This document shows positions 7,377 through 17,679 of a stretch of DNA of 34,057 nt, one piece after another. Positions within the stretch are counted from its first letter, which is position 1; each line of letters opens with the position of its first letter. The translations under genes were made by a program, and so were the position numbers. The stretch is from Bacteroidales bacterium (GTDB lineage: Bacteria; Bacteroidota; Bacteroidia; Bacteroidales; UBA7960), in NCBI GenBank assembly GCA_003559855.1, contig PWJZ01000107.1:1-34057 (forward strand), read 5' to 3'. The notes beneath the pieces are model-generated. The model was not told the DNA's origin and searched no databases. It saw only the letters and a program-made list of their open reading frames with translations.

Positions 7377-8744
7377 ATGGGAAAAACAAAAACCGCTTTT
7401 TTTTGTCAGCATTGCGGTGCTCAATCTTCGAAATGGGTTGGCAAATGTCCTTCCTGTAATGAGTGGAACACTTATGTTGAGGAGGTTTTGGAAAAGCCTT
7501 CGGCCGGTACTTCCGGATACAGGAAAGCTTCGACCGTTTCATCGCGTCCGAAGAGGCTTGATGACATCAGCACCGGCGAGTCGCCGAGATATTCGACCGG
7601 CATCAGTGAATTTGACAGGGTTTTGGGCGGTGGTATTGTTGCCGGGTCTGTAATGCTGATAGGTGGTGAGCCGGGAATAGGAAAGTCTACGCTGATGATG
7701 CAGCTTGCCCTTACAGCCGGCAACCTCAGGACCTTATACGTTTCAGGCGAAGAAAGTGAGTTGCAGATAAAAATGCGTGCCGAAAGACTCGGGTTGCACA
7801 ATAGTGAATGTATCATCTTTACTGAAACCGACACGGGCAACATTTTCCGTCATATCCATGAGATCAAGCCTGATAATGTAATTGTTGATTCCGTACAGTC
7901 TATGATATCACCGGCTGTTGAATCGTCTGCCGGCAGCGTATCCCAGATACGCGAATCAGCATCAGAATACATACGCTATGCCAAAGAAACAGGTACGCCG
8001 GTATTTTTGGTAGGTCATATAACCAAGGAAGGTTCGCTGGCAGGCCCGAAACTGCTTGAACACATGGTTGACACGGTAATGGTCTTCGAAGGCGACACTA
8101 ATCATATTTACAGAATATTGCGTGCCACAAAGAACCGCTACGGATCAACATCGGAGCTGGGCATTTTTCAAATGGAAGCTAACGGGCTTGTTCAAGTCAG
8201 CAATCCTTCCGAACTGCTTATGTCGCATTACGACAAATCGCTCAGCGGCATCGCCGTCTCAGCAACCATCGAAGGAATAAGACCGCTGATGATAGAAACA
8301 CAAGCCCTTGTAAGCTCGGCAGTATATGGCACACCTCAACGATCATCAACAGGATTCGACATCAGACGGCTTAATATGCTGCTGGCCGTCCTTGAAAAAA
8401 GATGCGGTTTCAGAATCGCGGCTAAAGACGTGTTCCTCAACATAGCAGGAGGTATTAAAGTGAACGACCCGGCTACCGACCTCGGAGTAATATGCAGCAT
8501 ACTATCCTCAAACCAGGACACACCCGTTAGACCAAACGTATGTTTTGCCTCCGAAATAGGATTGTCAGGAGAACTAAGACCGGTAACAAGAATAGAACAA
8601 AGAATTGACGAAGCGGAAAAACTCGGCTTCAGCGAAATTTATGTGTCGAAATACAACATCAAAAATTACCGGAAAAATAACCAAAAAATAAAGATCATCA
8701 CCTCAAATAAGATCGAACAGGTATTTACCAGATTGTTCGGGTAA
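7377..8744 (+). CDS. radA: DNA repair protein RadA (Sms)
   Basis: A 455-residue protein of normal RadA length. RadA is a hexameric DnaB-like helicase that drives branch migration during recombination and repair. Domains in order: zinc finger CQHC...CPSC at residues 10-27; RecA-like ATPase with Walker A GGEPGIGKST near 95-105 and LYVSGEES; the RadA-specific motif KNRYGS near 252; and a C-terminal Lon-like domain (from about 275) with IAGGIKVNDPATDLG and ASEIGLSGELRPV. All key residues are present. It starts at ATG 7377 after a terminator, and stands alone. A short TGCAGA/TCTGCA hairpin follows at about 8762. Confidence 0.97.
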   Translation: MGKTKTAFFCQHCGAQSSKWVGKCPSCNEWNTYVEEVLEKPSAGTSGYRKASTVSSRPKRLDDISTGESPRYSTGISEFDRVLGGGIVAGSVMLIGGEPGIGKSTLMMQLALTAGNLRTLYVSGEESELQIKMRAERLGLHNSECIIFTETDTGNIFRHIHEIKPDNVIVDSVQSMISPAVESSAGSVSQIRESASEYIRYAKETGTPVFLVGHITKEGSLAGPKLLEHMVDTVMVFEGDTNHIYRILRATKNRYGSTSELGIFQMEANGLVQVSNPSELLMSHYDKSLSGIAVSATIEGIRPLMIETQALVSSAVYGTPQRSSTGFDIRRLNMLLAVLEKRCGFRIAAKDVFLNIAGGIKVNDPATDLGVICSILSSNQDTPVRPNVCFASEIGLSGELRPVTRIEQRIDEAEKLGFSEIYVSKYNIKNYRKNNQKIKIITSNKIEQVFTRLFG

Positions 8745-9181
8745 AATAGCAGCAGCCTCGTGCAGATCACCTCTGCAACATAAGGAATATAAAAATGAAA
8801 TTTATGCTTTTTTGTTAAAATTGTATATCAAATAATTGAATGGATACAAAATCATTTACTTTTACATTCCATAAAAAAATTGAAGACTGAAGATGAAAGC
8901 ACAAGATGGGGAGAGAGTGATATTATGAGAGCGGGAGAGAGTGAGGGGTGTGAGAGCGGGAGAGGGTGAGAGCAGGAGAAATTGACTGTGTGCATAACTC
9001 TGAGTAACTCTGTGGTTAAATCTCTGTGGTTAAATCTTTTATCACAAAATGTCCGGGATGATTTGTCTTCCGGCCTCAGTACAGATAACTTTAAAATGAG
9101 TTATACAGGATACATATAAATAAATAGTCAATAAATAAATAAATTAAATAAATAAACTAATAAATATTAAATTCAGAAAAG
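8745..9181. repeat. Intergenic region with GA-rich tract and repeated words
   Basis: No gene is seen. A GA-rich tract lies at about 8893-8980 (units such as GAGAGCGGGAGAGAGTGAG), in the same orientation as that after the TolC gene. Next, 8994-9035 holds the word AACTCTGTGGTTAAATCT twice over, related to words at 22413-22470 and 23869-23900. From about 9115 to 9172 there is an A+T-rich stretch of AATAAATA units. The promoter of the efflux operon should lie here, but no perfect consensus was found. Confidence 0.6.
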
Positions 9182-10555
9182 ATGACTCAAAATATTTTTA
9201 AATATGGAAGTTTAGTTATTTTGCTGTTATTGGTTTTCAGCCTAATTGACGCGAGGCCTTTACAAGCGCAAAATGTTTGGACCCTTGAATCTTGCATAAA
9301 GCATGCTCATGAGAAGAATCTCACTATACGTCAACAGGAGCTTGGTGTGGAGGTAGCTCAGGAGAATCTGACCCAGGCGTCTTCAGAGAGGTTTCCGACG
9401 CTGAATTTTAATGCTACACACGGTTATAATTATGGCAAGACTATAGACCCTTTCACCAATGAGTTTGTTGCTGAGACTGTACGGACGAACAATTTCAGTG
9501 TTTCATCGGGTATGGTTTTATTCAACGGCTTTCAGATAAACAAGGTCATAGAGCAAAGCAGGCTGGTTTTAGATGCGAGCCGTCATGATGTAGAGGCTGT
9601 ACGCAATGATATCTCGCTGGCTATTTCATCGGCTTATCTGGAGATTTTGCTTGGCAAGGAGCTGATAGATGTTTTGGAGGGTCAGCTTGAGGTTACGCGC
9701 CAGCAGGTGGAGCGGATGAAAAAATTTGTGGAAGCCGGCGCGTTGCCGCGTGGCAACTTGCTGACCATCGAAGCCCAGGCTGCATCGGAAGAGCTGCAGC
9801 TTATCAATGCACAAAACCACTTGCAAATGGCATACATACACCTGGCCCAGTTGCTCGACCTGCGCGAAACAGACGACTTCAGGATCGAAGCACCCGACAT
9901 TGAGATCCGCCCAGATGCAATGACCGACCTCTCACCGGCTGAAATATACAATGTGGCAGTGAATATCCAGCCCGACGTGAAAGCGGCAGAATTACGCGTG
10001 ATGAGCGCCGAAAAGGACGTGGAAATAGCCCGGAGCGGCAAATATCCCATGCTTGCCCTCAGAGGAGCATACGGAACAGGATATTCAGGAGCCAGCTATG
10101 AAATTTCTCCCGAATACCAAACACAAATAAAGCCTTTTACAGACCAGCTCGAAGATAACCTCAACGCATCAGTAGGACTATACCTTACAATACCGGTATT
10201 CAACAATTTCCAGACACGCTCGGCAATAAGCAGGTCAAAGGTGGCATTGGAAAACAACAAATTGTCGAAACGCATCGTCCGCGACCAGGTTTTTAAAATA
10301 ATACAGCAATCCCATGCCGACGCCAAAGCATCTCTTAAAAAATATGAAGCAACCAAAAAAAATGTCGGAGCTCTCGAAGAAAGCTTCAGACATACCGAAC
10401 AACGGTTTAACGTAGGCATGGCAGACCCGATAGAATATAACGACGCCAAAAACAGGCTCGCAACCGCCGAATCGGAATTGCTCCAGGCTAAATATGAATT
10501 CGTTTTCAGAATAAAAATACTCGACTTCTATATGGGTATTCCTATTACGTTATGA
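9182..10555 (+). CDS. TolC family outer membrane efflux protein
   Basis: A 457-residue outer-membrane channel protein of a tripartite efflux or type I secretion system. A signal peptide ends near residue 30 (LLLLVFSLIDARPLQAQN). The mature part shows the two homologous coiled-coil halves of the family: the first begins WTLESCIKHAHEKNLTIRQQ and includes NFNATHGYNYGKT; the second begins near residue 260 with DVKAAELRVMSAEKDVEIAR and ends in helices such as FRHTEQRFNVGMADPIEYND. The N-proximal WTLEECI-like opening is typical. The HlyD-type adaptor gene follows 350 nt later. No inner-membrane pump gene is between or after them. Substrate unknown. Confidence 0.92.
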   Translation: MTQNIFKYGSLVILLLLVFSLIDARPLQAQNVWTLESCIKHAHEKNLTIRQQELGVEVAQENLTQASSERFPTLNFNATHGYNYGKTIDPFTNEFVAETVRTNNFSVSSGMVLFNGFQINKVIEQSRLVLDASRHDVEAVRNDISLAISSAYLEILLGKELIDVLEGQLEVTRQQVERMKKFVEAGALPRGNLLTIEAQAASEELQLINAQNHLQMAYIHLAQLLDLRETDDFRIEAPDIEIRPDAMTDLSPAEIYNVAVNIQPDVKAAELRVMSAEKDVEIARSGKYPMLALRGAYGTGYSGASYEISPEYQTQIKPFTDQLEDNLNASVGLYLTIPVFNNFQTRSAISRSKVALENNKLSKRIVRDQVFKIIQQSHADAKASLKKYEATKKNVGALEESFRHTEQRFNVGMADPIEYNDAKNRLATAESELLQAKYEFVFRIKILDFYMGIPITL

Positions 10556-10905
10556 ATTCAATAAATAACGGGTAGTGAGGGTGAGAGCGGGAGACTGAGG
10601 GACTGAGAGAACTTATGGAACTTAGAGAACTAAGGGACTGAGGGACGGAGGGATTGAGGGAAGAGGCATAGAGCATAGGGTATGGGGCATGGAGTAATAG
10701 GTGTTCGGTAATCCCGAAGGGTCGGGATTCAATCGGTATATTGTATTATTCGTAATTCGTATACCCGACCCGTTGGATTTTTTTATCCAACGGGGTGAAT
10801 AAAAGATTCGTTATTCGACACAATAAACATTTGTAATTCGTAAATTCGCATATTATTCATAATTCGACAATATAGAAATCTGAACAATAAAACCATTATC
10901 CTGTA
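10556..10905. repeat. Intergenic GA-rich tract and palindromes between TolC and adaptor genes
   Basis: No gene is seen. About 10570-10690 is a GA-rich tract (GGGAGACTGAGGGACTGAGAG and similar 9-10-mers) starting some 15 nt after the TolC stop. It is followed by a small hairpin AATCCCGA/TCGGGATT at 10712-10731 and a perfect one, CCCGTTGGAT (10769-10778) and ATCCAACGGG (10785-10794), with a T-only loop. Around them lie degenerate ATTCGTAATTCG words to about 10870. The perfect hairpin has no T-run after it. Confidence 0.7.
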
Positions 10906-12252
10906 ATGAAAGCGAAAAGATTAATAAGATACGGTATTATTTTGGTTGCCGTATTGATAGTTTTTGTAGTTATCGCACAGCGTCGTGGCTGGCTTGGTTC
11001 TGCTGAGGGCTTACCTGCTGTTACTGATACTGCGGCGCTTCGCGATATTGTAGAAATAGTAACTGCCAATGGCAGGATACAGCCTGTAACCGAGGTCAAG
11101 ATCAGTCCTGATGTTTCGGGAGAGGTTATTGAGCTAAGGATCCACGAGGGCGATCATGTAAGGCGCGGCGATTTGCTGGTGCGTATCAACCCCGACATTT
11201 ACGAATCTATGCTTGACCGAGCCATAGCCGCCCTGAACACCAACAAGGCAAACCTGGCGAGCTCCCGTTCGCGCAAGGTACAGGCCGAAGCACAATTCAT
11301 CAATGCAGAGTCATCATATCTGCGGAACAAAAAGCTTTTTGAAGAGGATGCCATAAGCCTCTCAGAATATGATGGAGCACGGTCGCAATACCTGATAGCC
11401 AAGGCTGAGGTTGAGTCGGCAGAACAAGCCATAATTGCCGCCAAATACCAGGTAAAAAGCGCCGAAGCAACCGTCAGGGAAGCGCGTGACAACCTGACCA
11501 AAACAAATATCTTCTCACCAATGGACGGCACCATCTCCAGGCTCGACACCGAAATAGGAGAAAGAGTGGTAGGAACATCACAATTTGCCGGCACCGAAAT
11601 AATGCGGATAGCAAACCTCAATGTTATGGAAGTGCTCGTAGAAGTTAATGAAAATGATATTGTACGGGTTAACGAAGGCGACACTGCCATTATCGATGTT
11701 GATGCCTACTTCGGCGAAGAGTTTCTGGGTGTGGTGACATCCATAGCCAACTCCGCCAAAACCGAAGCGCAGGCAATAGACCAGGTCACCAACTTTGAAG
11801 TACGCATAAGGATCTTGCCCGGATCATACGAACATCTGCTTGATGAAAACAAAAAATATACGTCACCGTTTCGTCCCGGCATGTCATCAACGGTCGACAT
11901 TCAAACACAAAAAACCTTTAATGCGGTGTCAGTACCCATTCAGGCAGTTACAATGCGTGACATCGTGCCGGAAAAGAAAGACAGTATACAAGGTGAAGAT
12001 ACTGAAATGGCTAATGCCGAAAGAACCGGGCGCCGACGGCGGGTAGAGGTCATTTTTCTGTTTAATGACGGGACAGCTGAAATGGTACCGGTAAAAACGG
12101 GCATACAAGACCTTAACCATATTGAAATAAAGGAAGGATTGGAGGAAGGCGACGAAGTTATTACCGGTCCTTACAGGTTAGTGTCCGCGACATTGCAGGA
12201 CGGGGATAAGGTCAGAAAAACCGGACGGCATACGTTGTTTACCGATAAATAA
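10906..12252 (+). CDS. HlyD/MacA-type periplasmic adaptor protein
   Basis: A 448-residue membrane fusion protein linking an inner-membrane pump to the TolC channel. An N-terminal anchor helix is clear (IRYGIILVAVLIVFVVIAQ, residues about 7-25). It then shows the lipoyl half (GRIQPVTEVKISPDVSGEVI, HEGDHVRRGDLLVRI), a long hairpin of helices (residues about 105-200), the second lipoyl half (IFSPMDGTISRLDTEIGERV), and a beta-barrel/membrane-proximal part with PFRPGMSSTVDI and KTGIQDLNHIEIKEGLEEGD. The length and GRR linker near 375 suit MacA-like proteins, which serve ABC pumps. It is 14 nt upstream of tsaB and may be co-transcribed with it. Confidence 0.9.
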   Translation: MKAKRLIRYGIILVAVLIVFVVIAQRRGWLGSAEGLPAVTDTAALRDIVEIVTANGRIQPVTEVKISPDVSGEVIELRIHEGDHVRRGDLLVRINPDIYESMLDRAIAALNTNKANLASSRSRKVQAEAQFINAESSYLRNKKLFEEDAISLSEYDGARSQYLIAKAEVESAEQAIIAAKYQVKSAEATVREARDNLTKTNIFSPMDGTISRLDTEIGERVVGTSQFAGTEIMRIANLNVMEVLVEVNENDIVRVNEGDTAIIDVDAYFGEEFLGVVTSIANSAKTEAQAIDQVTNFEVRIRILPGSYEHLLDENKKYTSPFRPGMSSTVDIQTQKTFNAVSVPIQAVTMRDIVPEKKDSIQGEDTEMANAERTGRRRRVEVIFLFNDGTAEMVPVKTGIQDLNHIEIKEGLEEGDEVITGPYRLVSATLQDGDKVRKTGRHTLFTDK

Positions 12253-12266
12253 AATTGTTCATAACA

Positions 12267-12977
12267 ATGTGTTTTTTATTGTTAATAGAGACTTCTACCA
12301 GGGTATGTTCTGTGGCACTGTCAAAGGGGTTTGACATTGCCGCTTTAGAGGAAGATCACGATCATGGTTATTCACATTCGGAGCGGTTGACGATTTTTAT
12401 CAATGATGTAATGGACAGGGCCGGCATTTCTTTTTCGGAGGTTGCCGGTATTGCTGTAAGCCGCGGGCCGGGTTCTTATACGGGGTTGAGAATAGGTGTA
12501 TCGGCAGCCAAGGGATTATGCTACGGGCTCAACATACCTTTGATAAGCGTAAACACCCTCAAGGCAATGACCGTTATGATGTTGAGATCACACGGCATCA
12601 AACATGAAAAAGATGTTCTTTTCTGCCCCATGATAGATGCGCGGCGAATGGAAGTATATAACGGTGTCTACGACCATCAGCTGAACGAAATAAAACCCGT
12701 TTCAGCCGATGTCGTTGATAATAACACATTCGGAAAATTCCTGCAAGACAAAAAAGTATGGTTTTTCGGCGATGGTGCCGCAAAATGCCGTAACGTCATA
12801 AAATCATCCAATGCACTCTTCCGTGATGATGTTTTGCCTTCCGCTACAGGAATGGCAGCGCTGGCGTATAAGAATTATTTAAATAAAAATTTTGAAAACA
12901 CAGCTTATTTTGAGCCATTCTATTTGAAAGACTTTGTTGCAGGCAAATCAAAAGTAAAAGGTTTATCTGACAGTTAA
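12267..12977 (+). CDS. tsaB: tRNA threonylcarbamoyladenosine biosynthesis protein TsaB
   Basis: A 236-residue protein of the ASKHA fold. TsaB scaffolds TsaD and TsaE, which attach threonylcarbamoyl to A37 of ANN-decoding tRNAs. The N-terminus LLLIETSTRVCSVALS is the nucleotide-binding strand-turn, SHSERL and VSRGPGSYTGLRIGVSAAKG are hallmark motifs, and CPMIDARRMEVYNGVYD follows. The C-terminal part is typical: EPFYLKDFVAG. ATG 12267 is chosen over a TTG at 12255 since the protein family starts directly with the strand. It sits 14 nt after the adaptor gene. Confidence 0.93.
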   Translation: MCFLLLIETSTRVCSVALSKGFDIAALEEDHDHGYSHSERLTIFINDVMDRAGISFSEVAGIAVSRGPGSYTGLRIGVSAAKGLCYGLNIPLISVNTLKAMTVMMLRSHGIKHEKDVLFCPMIDARRMEVYNGVYDHQLNEIKPVSADVVDNNTFGKFLQDKKVWFFGDGAAKCRNVIKSSNALFRDDVLPSATGMAALAYKNYLNKNFENTAYFEPFYLKDFVAGKSKVKGLSDS

Positions 12978-13353
12978 ATAATATTTTCGATTGTCAATTT
13001 ACGTGGTGATTGACTGCGTTATATCGCTCATTATCCGCATGCCGCCATAATCATTTTTTCGAACAGTTTCATCTTTAACTATGTGAAAACTATGTGCCTA
13101 TGTGCCTATGCGTTTCAATTTATGTTTTTTTTGAACCACATAGAAACATAGTACACATAGAAACACATAGGGTTAATTCAATCCATTGGTAAATCAGAGT
13201 AAATTTCATTAACCAGAGTTTTTTGTCCTTGCCTGAAAATATTGACACAGTTGAAATTTATTAATTAAGATAAAGGTTCGGTTAGGCACATTAAAATATT
13301 ATTTATCCTATCTGACTGACTTTTTTGTATTTTTGTTATAAAATTCAATTCCG
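12978..13353. other. Intergenic region with imperfect inverted repeat and a promoter box
   Basis: No gene is seen. Words built on CTATGTG run at about 13079-13118, and their inverse, on CACATAG, at about 13132-13171, giving an imperfect 38-nt hairpin closed by TTTCAA/TTGAA around a T-rich loop. TATTTTTG at 13328-13335 matches TAnnTTTG fully and would start a transcript only about 12 nt before the GTG of the next gene. Confidence 0.55.
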
Positions 13354-13650
13354 GTGAGGTCGTATATAATATCCATACTAAAAAACAAGTTTTTCATTGC
13401 CTTTGTGCTGGTAATGGTTTGGCTCATATTTTTTGAACATCACAGCCTTATTCATCAGTGGAGGTCAGGCAGAATCATCAGGGAATTTAAAAAAGAGAAG
13501 GCTTTTTACAAGAAGCAGATATACCAGGACAGTCTGGCGATAGAAGAGATAACCAACGACCCTGATGCTCTTGAGCGTTTGGCGAGGGAGAAATATTACA
13601 TGAAGAAAGAAGGTGAAAACATTTACATAATTAAGGAGGTTGAGGAATAA
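13354..13650 (+). CDS. Septum formation initiator of the DivIC/FtsB family
   Basis: A 98-residue bitopic protein: short cytosolic start, a membrane helix at residues about 12-26 (FFIAFVLVMVWLIFF), then a charged coiled coil (IIREFKKEKAFYKKQIYQD) and the family's closing DPDALERLAREKYYMKKEGE. FtsB/DivIC proteins form a heterotrimer with FtsL and FtsQ at the division site. The start is a GTG; the next in-frame ATG would cut into the helix. It faces groL across a shared terminator. Confidence 0.88.
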   Translation: MRSYIISILKNKFFIAFVLVMVWLIFFEHHSLIHQWRSGRIIREFKKEKAFYKKQIYQDSLAIEEITNDPDALERLAREKYYMKKEGENIYIIKEVEE

Positions 13651-13663
13651 TATTTTCCTGTAT

Positions 13664-13701
13664 AAAAAAAGCTGCCCCGTAATATTCGTGGCAGCTTTTT
13701 T
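13664..13701. terminator. Bidirectional terminator between the DivIC-like gene and groL
   Basis: AAAAAAAGCTGCC (13664-13676) and GGCAGCTTTTTT (13690-13701) form a strong stem with a 13-nt loop and a U-run on either strand. It serves the plus-strand division gene and the minus-strand groES-groEL operon. Confidence 0.88.
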
Positions 13702-13741
13702 ATTGTATTGCTTGCAGTGTTTGTTCTGCGGTTTTTTTTTG

Positions 13742-15385
<1,644 letters not shown>

Positions 15386-15445
15386 TTATTGAATTTTAAA
15401 TTTTCCTGTTAAACAATTTTTTTAATTCATTTTTTTAATTTATGA

Positions 15446-15724
15446 TCAGATGATCGCATAAATGTCGCTTTCGCGCATGATCAAATAATCTTTACCGTCA
15501 ATGGTGATTTCCGTTCCGGAATATTTTCCGTAAAGGACTTTATCACCCGGTTTGACAGTCATGGGTTCATCTTTTTTACCCTCACCGCAGACAACAACGG
15601 TGCCTTTCTGGGGCTTCTCCTTTGCTGTGTCGGGTATTATTATCCCTCCTGCCGTCTTTTCTTCCGCTTGCTCGGGTAAAACCAATACGCGGTCTGCTAA
15701 AGGTTTTAAATTTACACTTGCCAT
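15446..15724 (-). CDS. groS: Co-chaperonin GroES (10 kDa)
   Basis: A 92-residue lid protein of GroEL with the family's opening ([20 protein letters not shown]), mobile-loop motif [17 protein letters not shown], and closing [20 protein letters not shown]. It is the first gene of the chaperonin operon, with its own promoter 70-100 nt upstream and a cluster of TGTCA/TGACA boxes beyond. No HrcA-binding CIRCE element (TTAGCACTC with its inverse) is present. Confidence 0.98.
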   Translation of the reverse strand: MASVNLKPLADRVLVLPEQAEEKTAGGIIIPDTAKEKPQKGTVVVCGEGKKDEPMTVKPGDKVLYGKYSGTEITIDGKDYLIMRESDIYAII

Positions 15725-15793
15725 ATTTAAATATTTTTTTTAGTTAAACATTATAAAAACAATTTTCCGTATTTCCATTTTCAGATATTATGC

Positions 15794-15823
15794 CAAATAT
15801 TTTTTTTGCAATAACATTGTCAA
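15794..15823 (-). promoter_or_regulatory. Promoter of groES-groEL
   Basis: On the minus strand TTG (15823-15821) is followed after 19 nt by AATATTTG (15801-15794), which fits the Bacteroidota pattern TTG-N19-TAnnTTTG with one mismatch. The transcript would start near 15787, about 63 nt before groES. The TTG is part of a TTGACA that also contains a TGACA box. Confidence 0.55.
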
Positions 15824-15850
15824 TTTTACATATATTTTTAACAAAAACAA

Positions 15851-15895
15851 AAAAAATGTCAAACTGATATGACATTCTGACATTTTTTATGACAT
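15851..15895. promoter_or_regulatory. Dyad and repeated TGACAT boxes between secG and groES
   Basis: AAAAAATGTCA (15851-15861) is the perfect inverse of TGACATTTTTT (15878-15888). TGACAT occurs three times directly, at 15870, 15878 and 15890, and once inverted at 15856. The stem is A+T-rich with a 16-nt loop; it could be a weak two-way terminator after secG or an operator for the groES promoter, whose -33 box carries a further TGTCA. Confidence 0.5.
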
Positions 15896-15927
15896 ATTTT
15901 TTTTGTTTCTGCCGATAATTTCATTTT

Positions 15928-16284
15928 TCAGTCTTCGGGTGGTTCCGGTGTCATTTCAGTTGGTGGTGCGGGTGATGACAGGTCTATCGGCCCGGCATCC
16001 TGTGCCGGTATTCTATCGCGCAGTTCGCTCTGCGCTGCCTCCCTGTCGCCAGCACGCGGTATCACAAAAGTGGATGTGAGCGTTAATATAAGGAGAATTA
16101 TGGCAAGCGACCATGTGGCCTTCTCAAGAAAATCAGTGGTTTTCCTGACACCCATAACCTGCTGACCACCCCCTCCAAATGTTGACGAAAGACCACCTCC
16201 CTTGGCATTCTGAGTCAAAACTATCAATACAAGCAATATGCATGTGATAAGAATCAATACCGATATTAAAACAAATGTTCCCAT
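15928..16284 (-). CDS. secG: Preprotein translocase subunit SecG
   Basis: A 118-residue inner-membrane protein that helps SecYE and SecA move proteins out of the cytosol. It has two membrane helices: residues about 3-22 (FVLISVLILITCILLVLIVL) and about 55-74 (LAIILLILTLTSTFVI), with the family motif TQNAKGGGLSSTFGGGGQQ between them. The C-terminal third is rich in Pro, Glu and Asp, as often in Bacteroidota SecG. It follows the TPR gene by 16 nt in a conserved envelope-gene order. Confidence 0.94.
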   Translation of the reverse strand: MGTFVLISVLILITCILLVLIVLTQNAKGGGLSSTFGGGGQQVMGVRKTTDFLEKATWSLAIILLILTLTSTFVIPRAGDREAAQSELRDRIPAQDAGPIDLSSPAPPTEMTPEPPED

Positions 16285-16300
16285 GTTTTCCTTTAAATTA

Positions 16301-17140
16301 TTATTTTCTTTTTATCTGTTTTATTTTTTTTGCAAAGATACTGCTTTTTTCAGGAAATTGCAAGCTCAATTTTTTATAAATATTTAAAGCCCTGTCTGTT
16401 TTGCCTTGTTTCAGATAAATCTGGGCCAGTGTTTCGGAAACAATATCATCATAAAACTTAACACTTTCCGAGGCGAGGTCTTCTTTTGTTGTTTTTGCAG
16501 TTTTTTTGGGCGCACTTACGGCGGGTTCTTCACGTATAAATTTCTCTATTAATTGGTCTGCCCTTGAGCCTTTCGTCCGGCCGCTCCTGCCGCTTAATTT
16601 TGCGGCAGGTATGACGGGGGTTTCCTTTTTGCTTCCGGCAATATTTTTTTTTGCTACAAATTTAAGGCGGTCGTTGACTATTTTTTCGAGCCTGTTTTTC
16701 TGCTTTTCCGATTGCAATTGGCTATCGTAAACATTTGCGGGTTTTTGCAGGCCGGTTTGTTCATTTGCGGGTTCAACGGCATCTTCCTTCTTTTCGTCAT
16801 TGGCGGCCATTACGCCGGGCTCAACATCGCTTCCTTCCGGATCAATACCCCCGGAAGCCTGCCGGCCTGAAAAATGGTCATGCCCGCCTTCAGACCCCGT
16901 ATAGAAGGACTTTTCCGAAATGTAGTTCTGAAACCGATGCCTGTCGACCGAATAGGCCGAAGCAAGATTCACCTGCCCTTCAAATAAATTACTGCCTTGT
17001 TTCTGGTAACATTTGGCAAGCAAGATCTGTACAGTCTGACAGTAAGGATACCTGTCGCGAAGCTCTTCCAGAAATACCATCGTTTCACTATCCATGTAAA
17101 ACGGGTTTTTTATTATTTCCGCCAGCCGTTGTTCCTGCAT
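16301..17140 (-). CDS. TPR-containing protein of the LptE-SecG gene group
   Basis: A 279-residue cytosolic protein with no signal peptide. The N-terminal 80 residues are helical with a pattern reading PYCQTVQILLAKCYQKQ, followed by a low-complexity acidic linker (about 85-180) and a C-terminal TPR-like unit: SETLAQIYLKQGKTDRALNI, then YKKLSLQFPEKSSIFAKKI. I know it as a hypothetical protein that sits between LptE and SecG genes in Bacteroidota; its job is unknown, and a scaffold role is only a guess. The gene is 29 nt after lptE and 16 nt before secG. Confidence 0.75.
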   Translation of the reverse strand: MQEQRLAEIIKNPFYMDSETMVFLEELRDRYPYCQTVQILLAKCYQKQGSNLFEGQVNLASAYSVDRHRFQNYISEKSFYTGSEGGHDHFSGRQASGGIDPEGSDVEPGVMAANDEKKEDAVEPANEQTGLQKPANVYDSQLQSEKQKNRLEKIVNDRLKFVAKKNIAGSKKETPVIPAAKLSGRSGRTKGSRADQLIEKFIREEPAVSAPKKTAKTTKEDLASESVKFYDDIVSETLAQIYLKQGKTDRALNIYKKLSLQFPEKSSIFAKKIKQIKRK

Positions 17141-17169
17141 AAGCCTTGTATTTTTTTACAATAAGATAT

Positions 17170-17679
17170 TTACCAGTGTACCACCGATGCATTGAAAATG
17201 TCGTCTGCAAGCTCTTCGCTGATCCTTTCAATAGCCTGGTCTTCAATTTGCGACAAGCTCATTGTGCTGGGGTAGTCATAATATCTTGTAAAAGTACGTT
17301 CGAAGCTGCTGTCGGGGTCGTAATGGTTTTCAAATATCACACGTACGCTTATTGTCAGCCTGTTTTGTGCCGCCACATCACCGGCCTGGATGGAAACCGG
17401 CTGTGTCGTATAACCCGTAATGGCACCTTCGAAATGAAGATCGCCGTTGGATTCTAAAAGGTTAAGACTGGTCTGCCTCATGAACTTGTCCTGCAAAGTC
17501 TCGGTAAAACGCTGACTTAACGCAGGCTGAATAACCTGTGCATGGTTGGGAAAATAACTTACCGATATGGTTTCAGCCTCCGGCGGTATAGAAGCACCGG
17601 TGAAGGAATAAAAACCACACCCTTTCAAAAAAAAGGATACCGTCAATAAAACAAAAAAGAAAAATATTCTGTCTTTCAT
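17170..17679 (-). CDS. lptE: LptE-family LPS assembly lipoprotein
   Basis: A 169-residue lipoprotein. The signal MKDRIFFFFVLLTVSFFLKG ends at the lipidated Cys of GCGFYSFTG. LptE plugs the outer-membrane LptD barrel that delivers lipopolysaccharide to the cell surface. The mature protein shows the family's GASIPPEAETISVSYFPN start, the long helix ALSQRFTETLQDKFMRQTSL, and beta strands ending near FTRYYDYPSTMSLSQ. The start at ATG 17679 is chosen because it puts the signal directly at the N-terminus; an upstream ATG 15 codons earlier gives an unlikely extension. First of the lptE-TPR-secG group. Confidence 0.88.
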   Translation of the reverse strand: MKDRIFFFFVLLTVSFFLKGCGFYSFTGASIPPEAETISVSYFPNHAQVIQPALSQRFTETLQDKFMRQTSLNLLESNGDLHFEGAITGYTTQPVSIQAGDVAAQNRLTISVRVIFENHYDPDSSFERTFTRYYDYPSTMSLSQIEDQAIERISEELADDIFNASVVHW

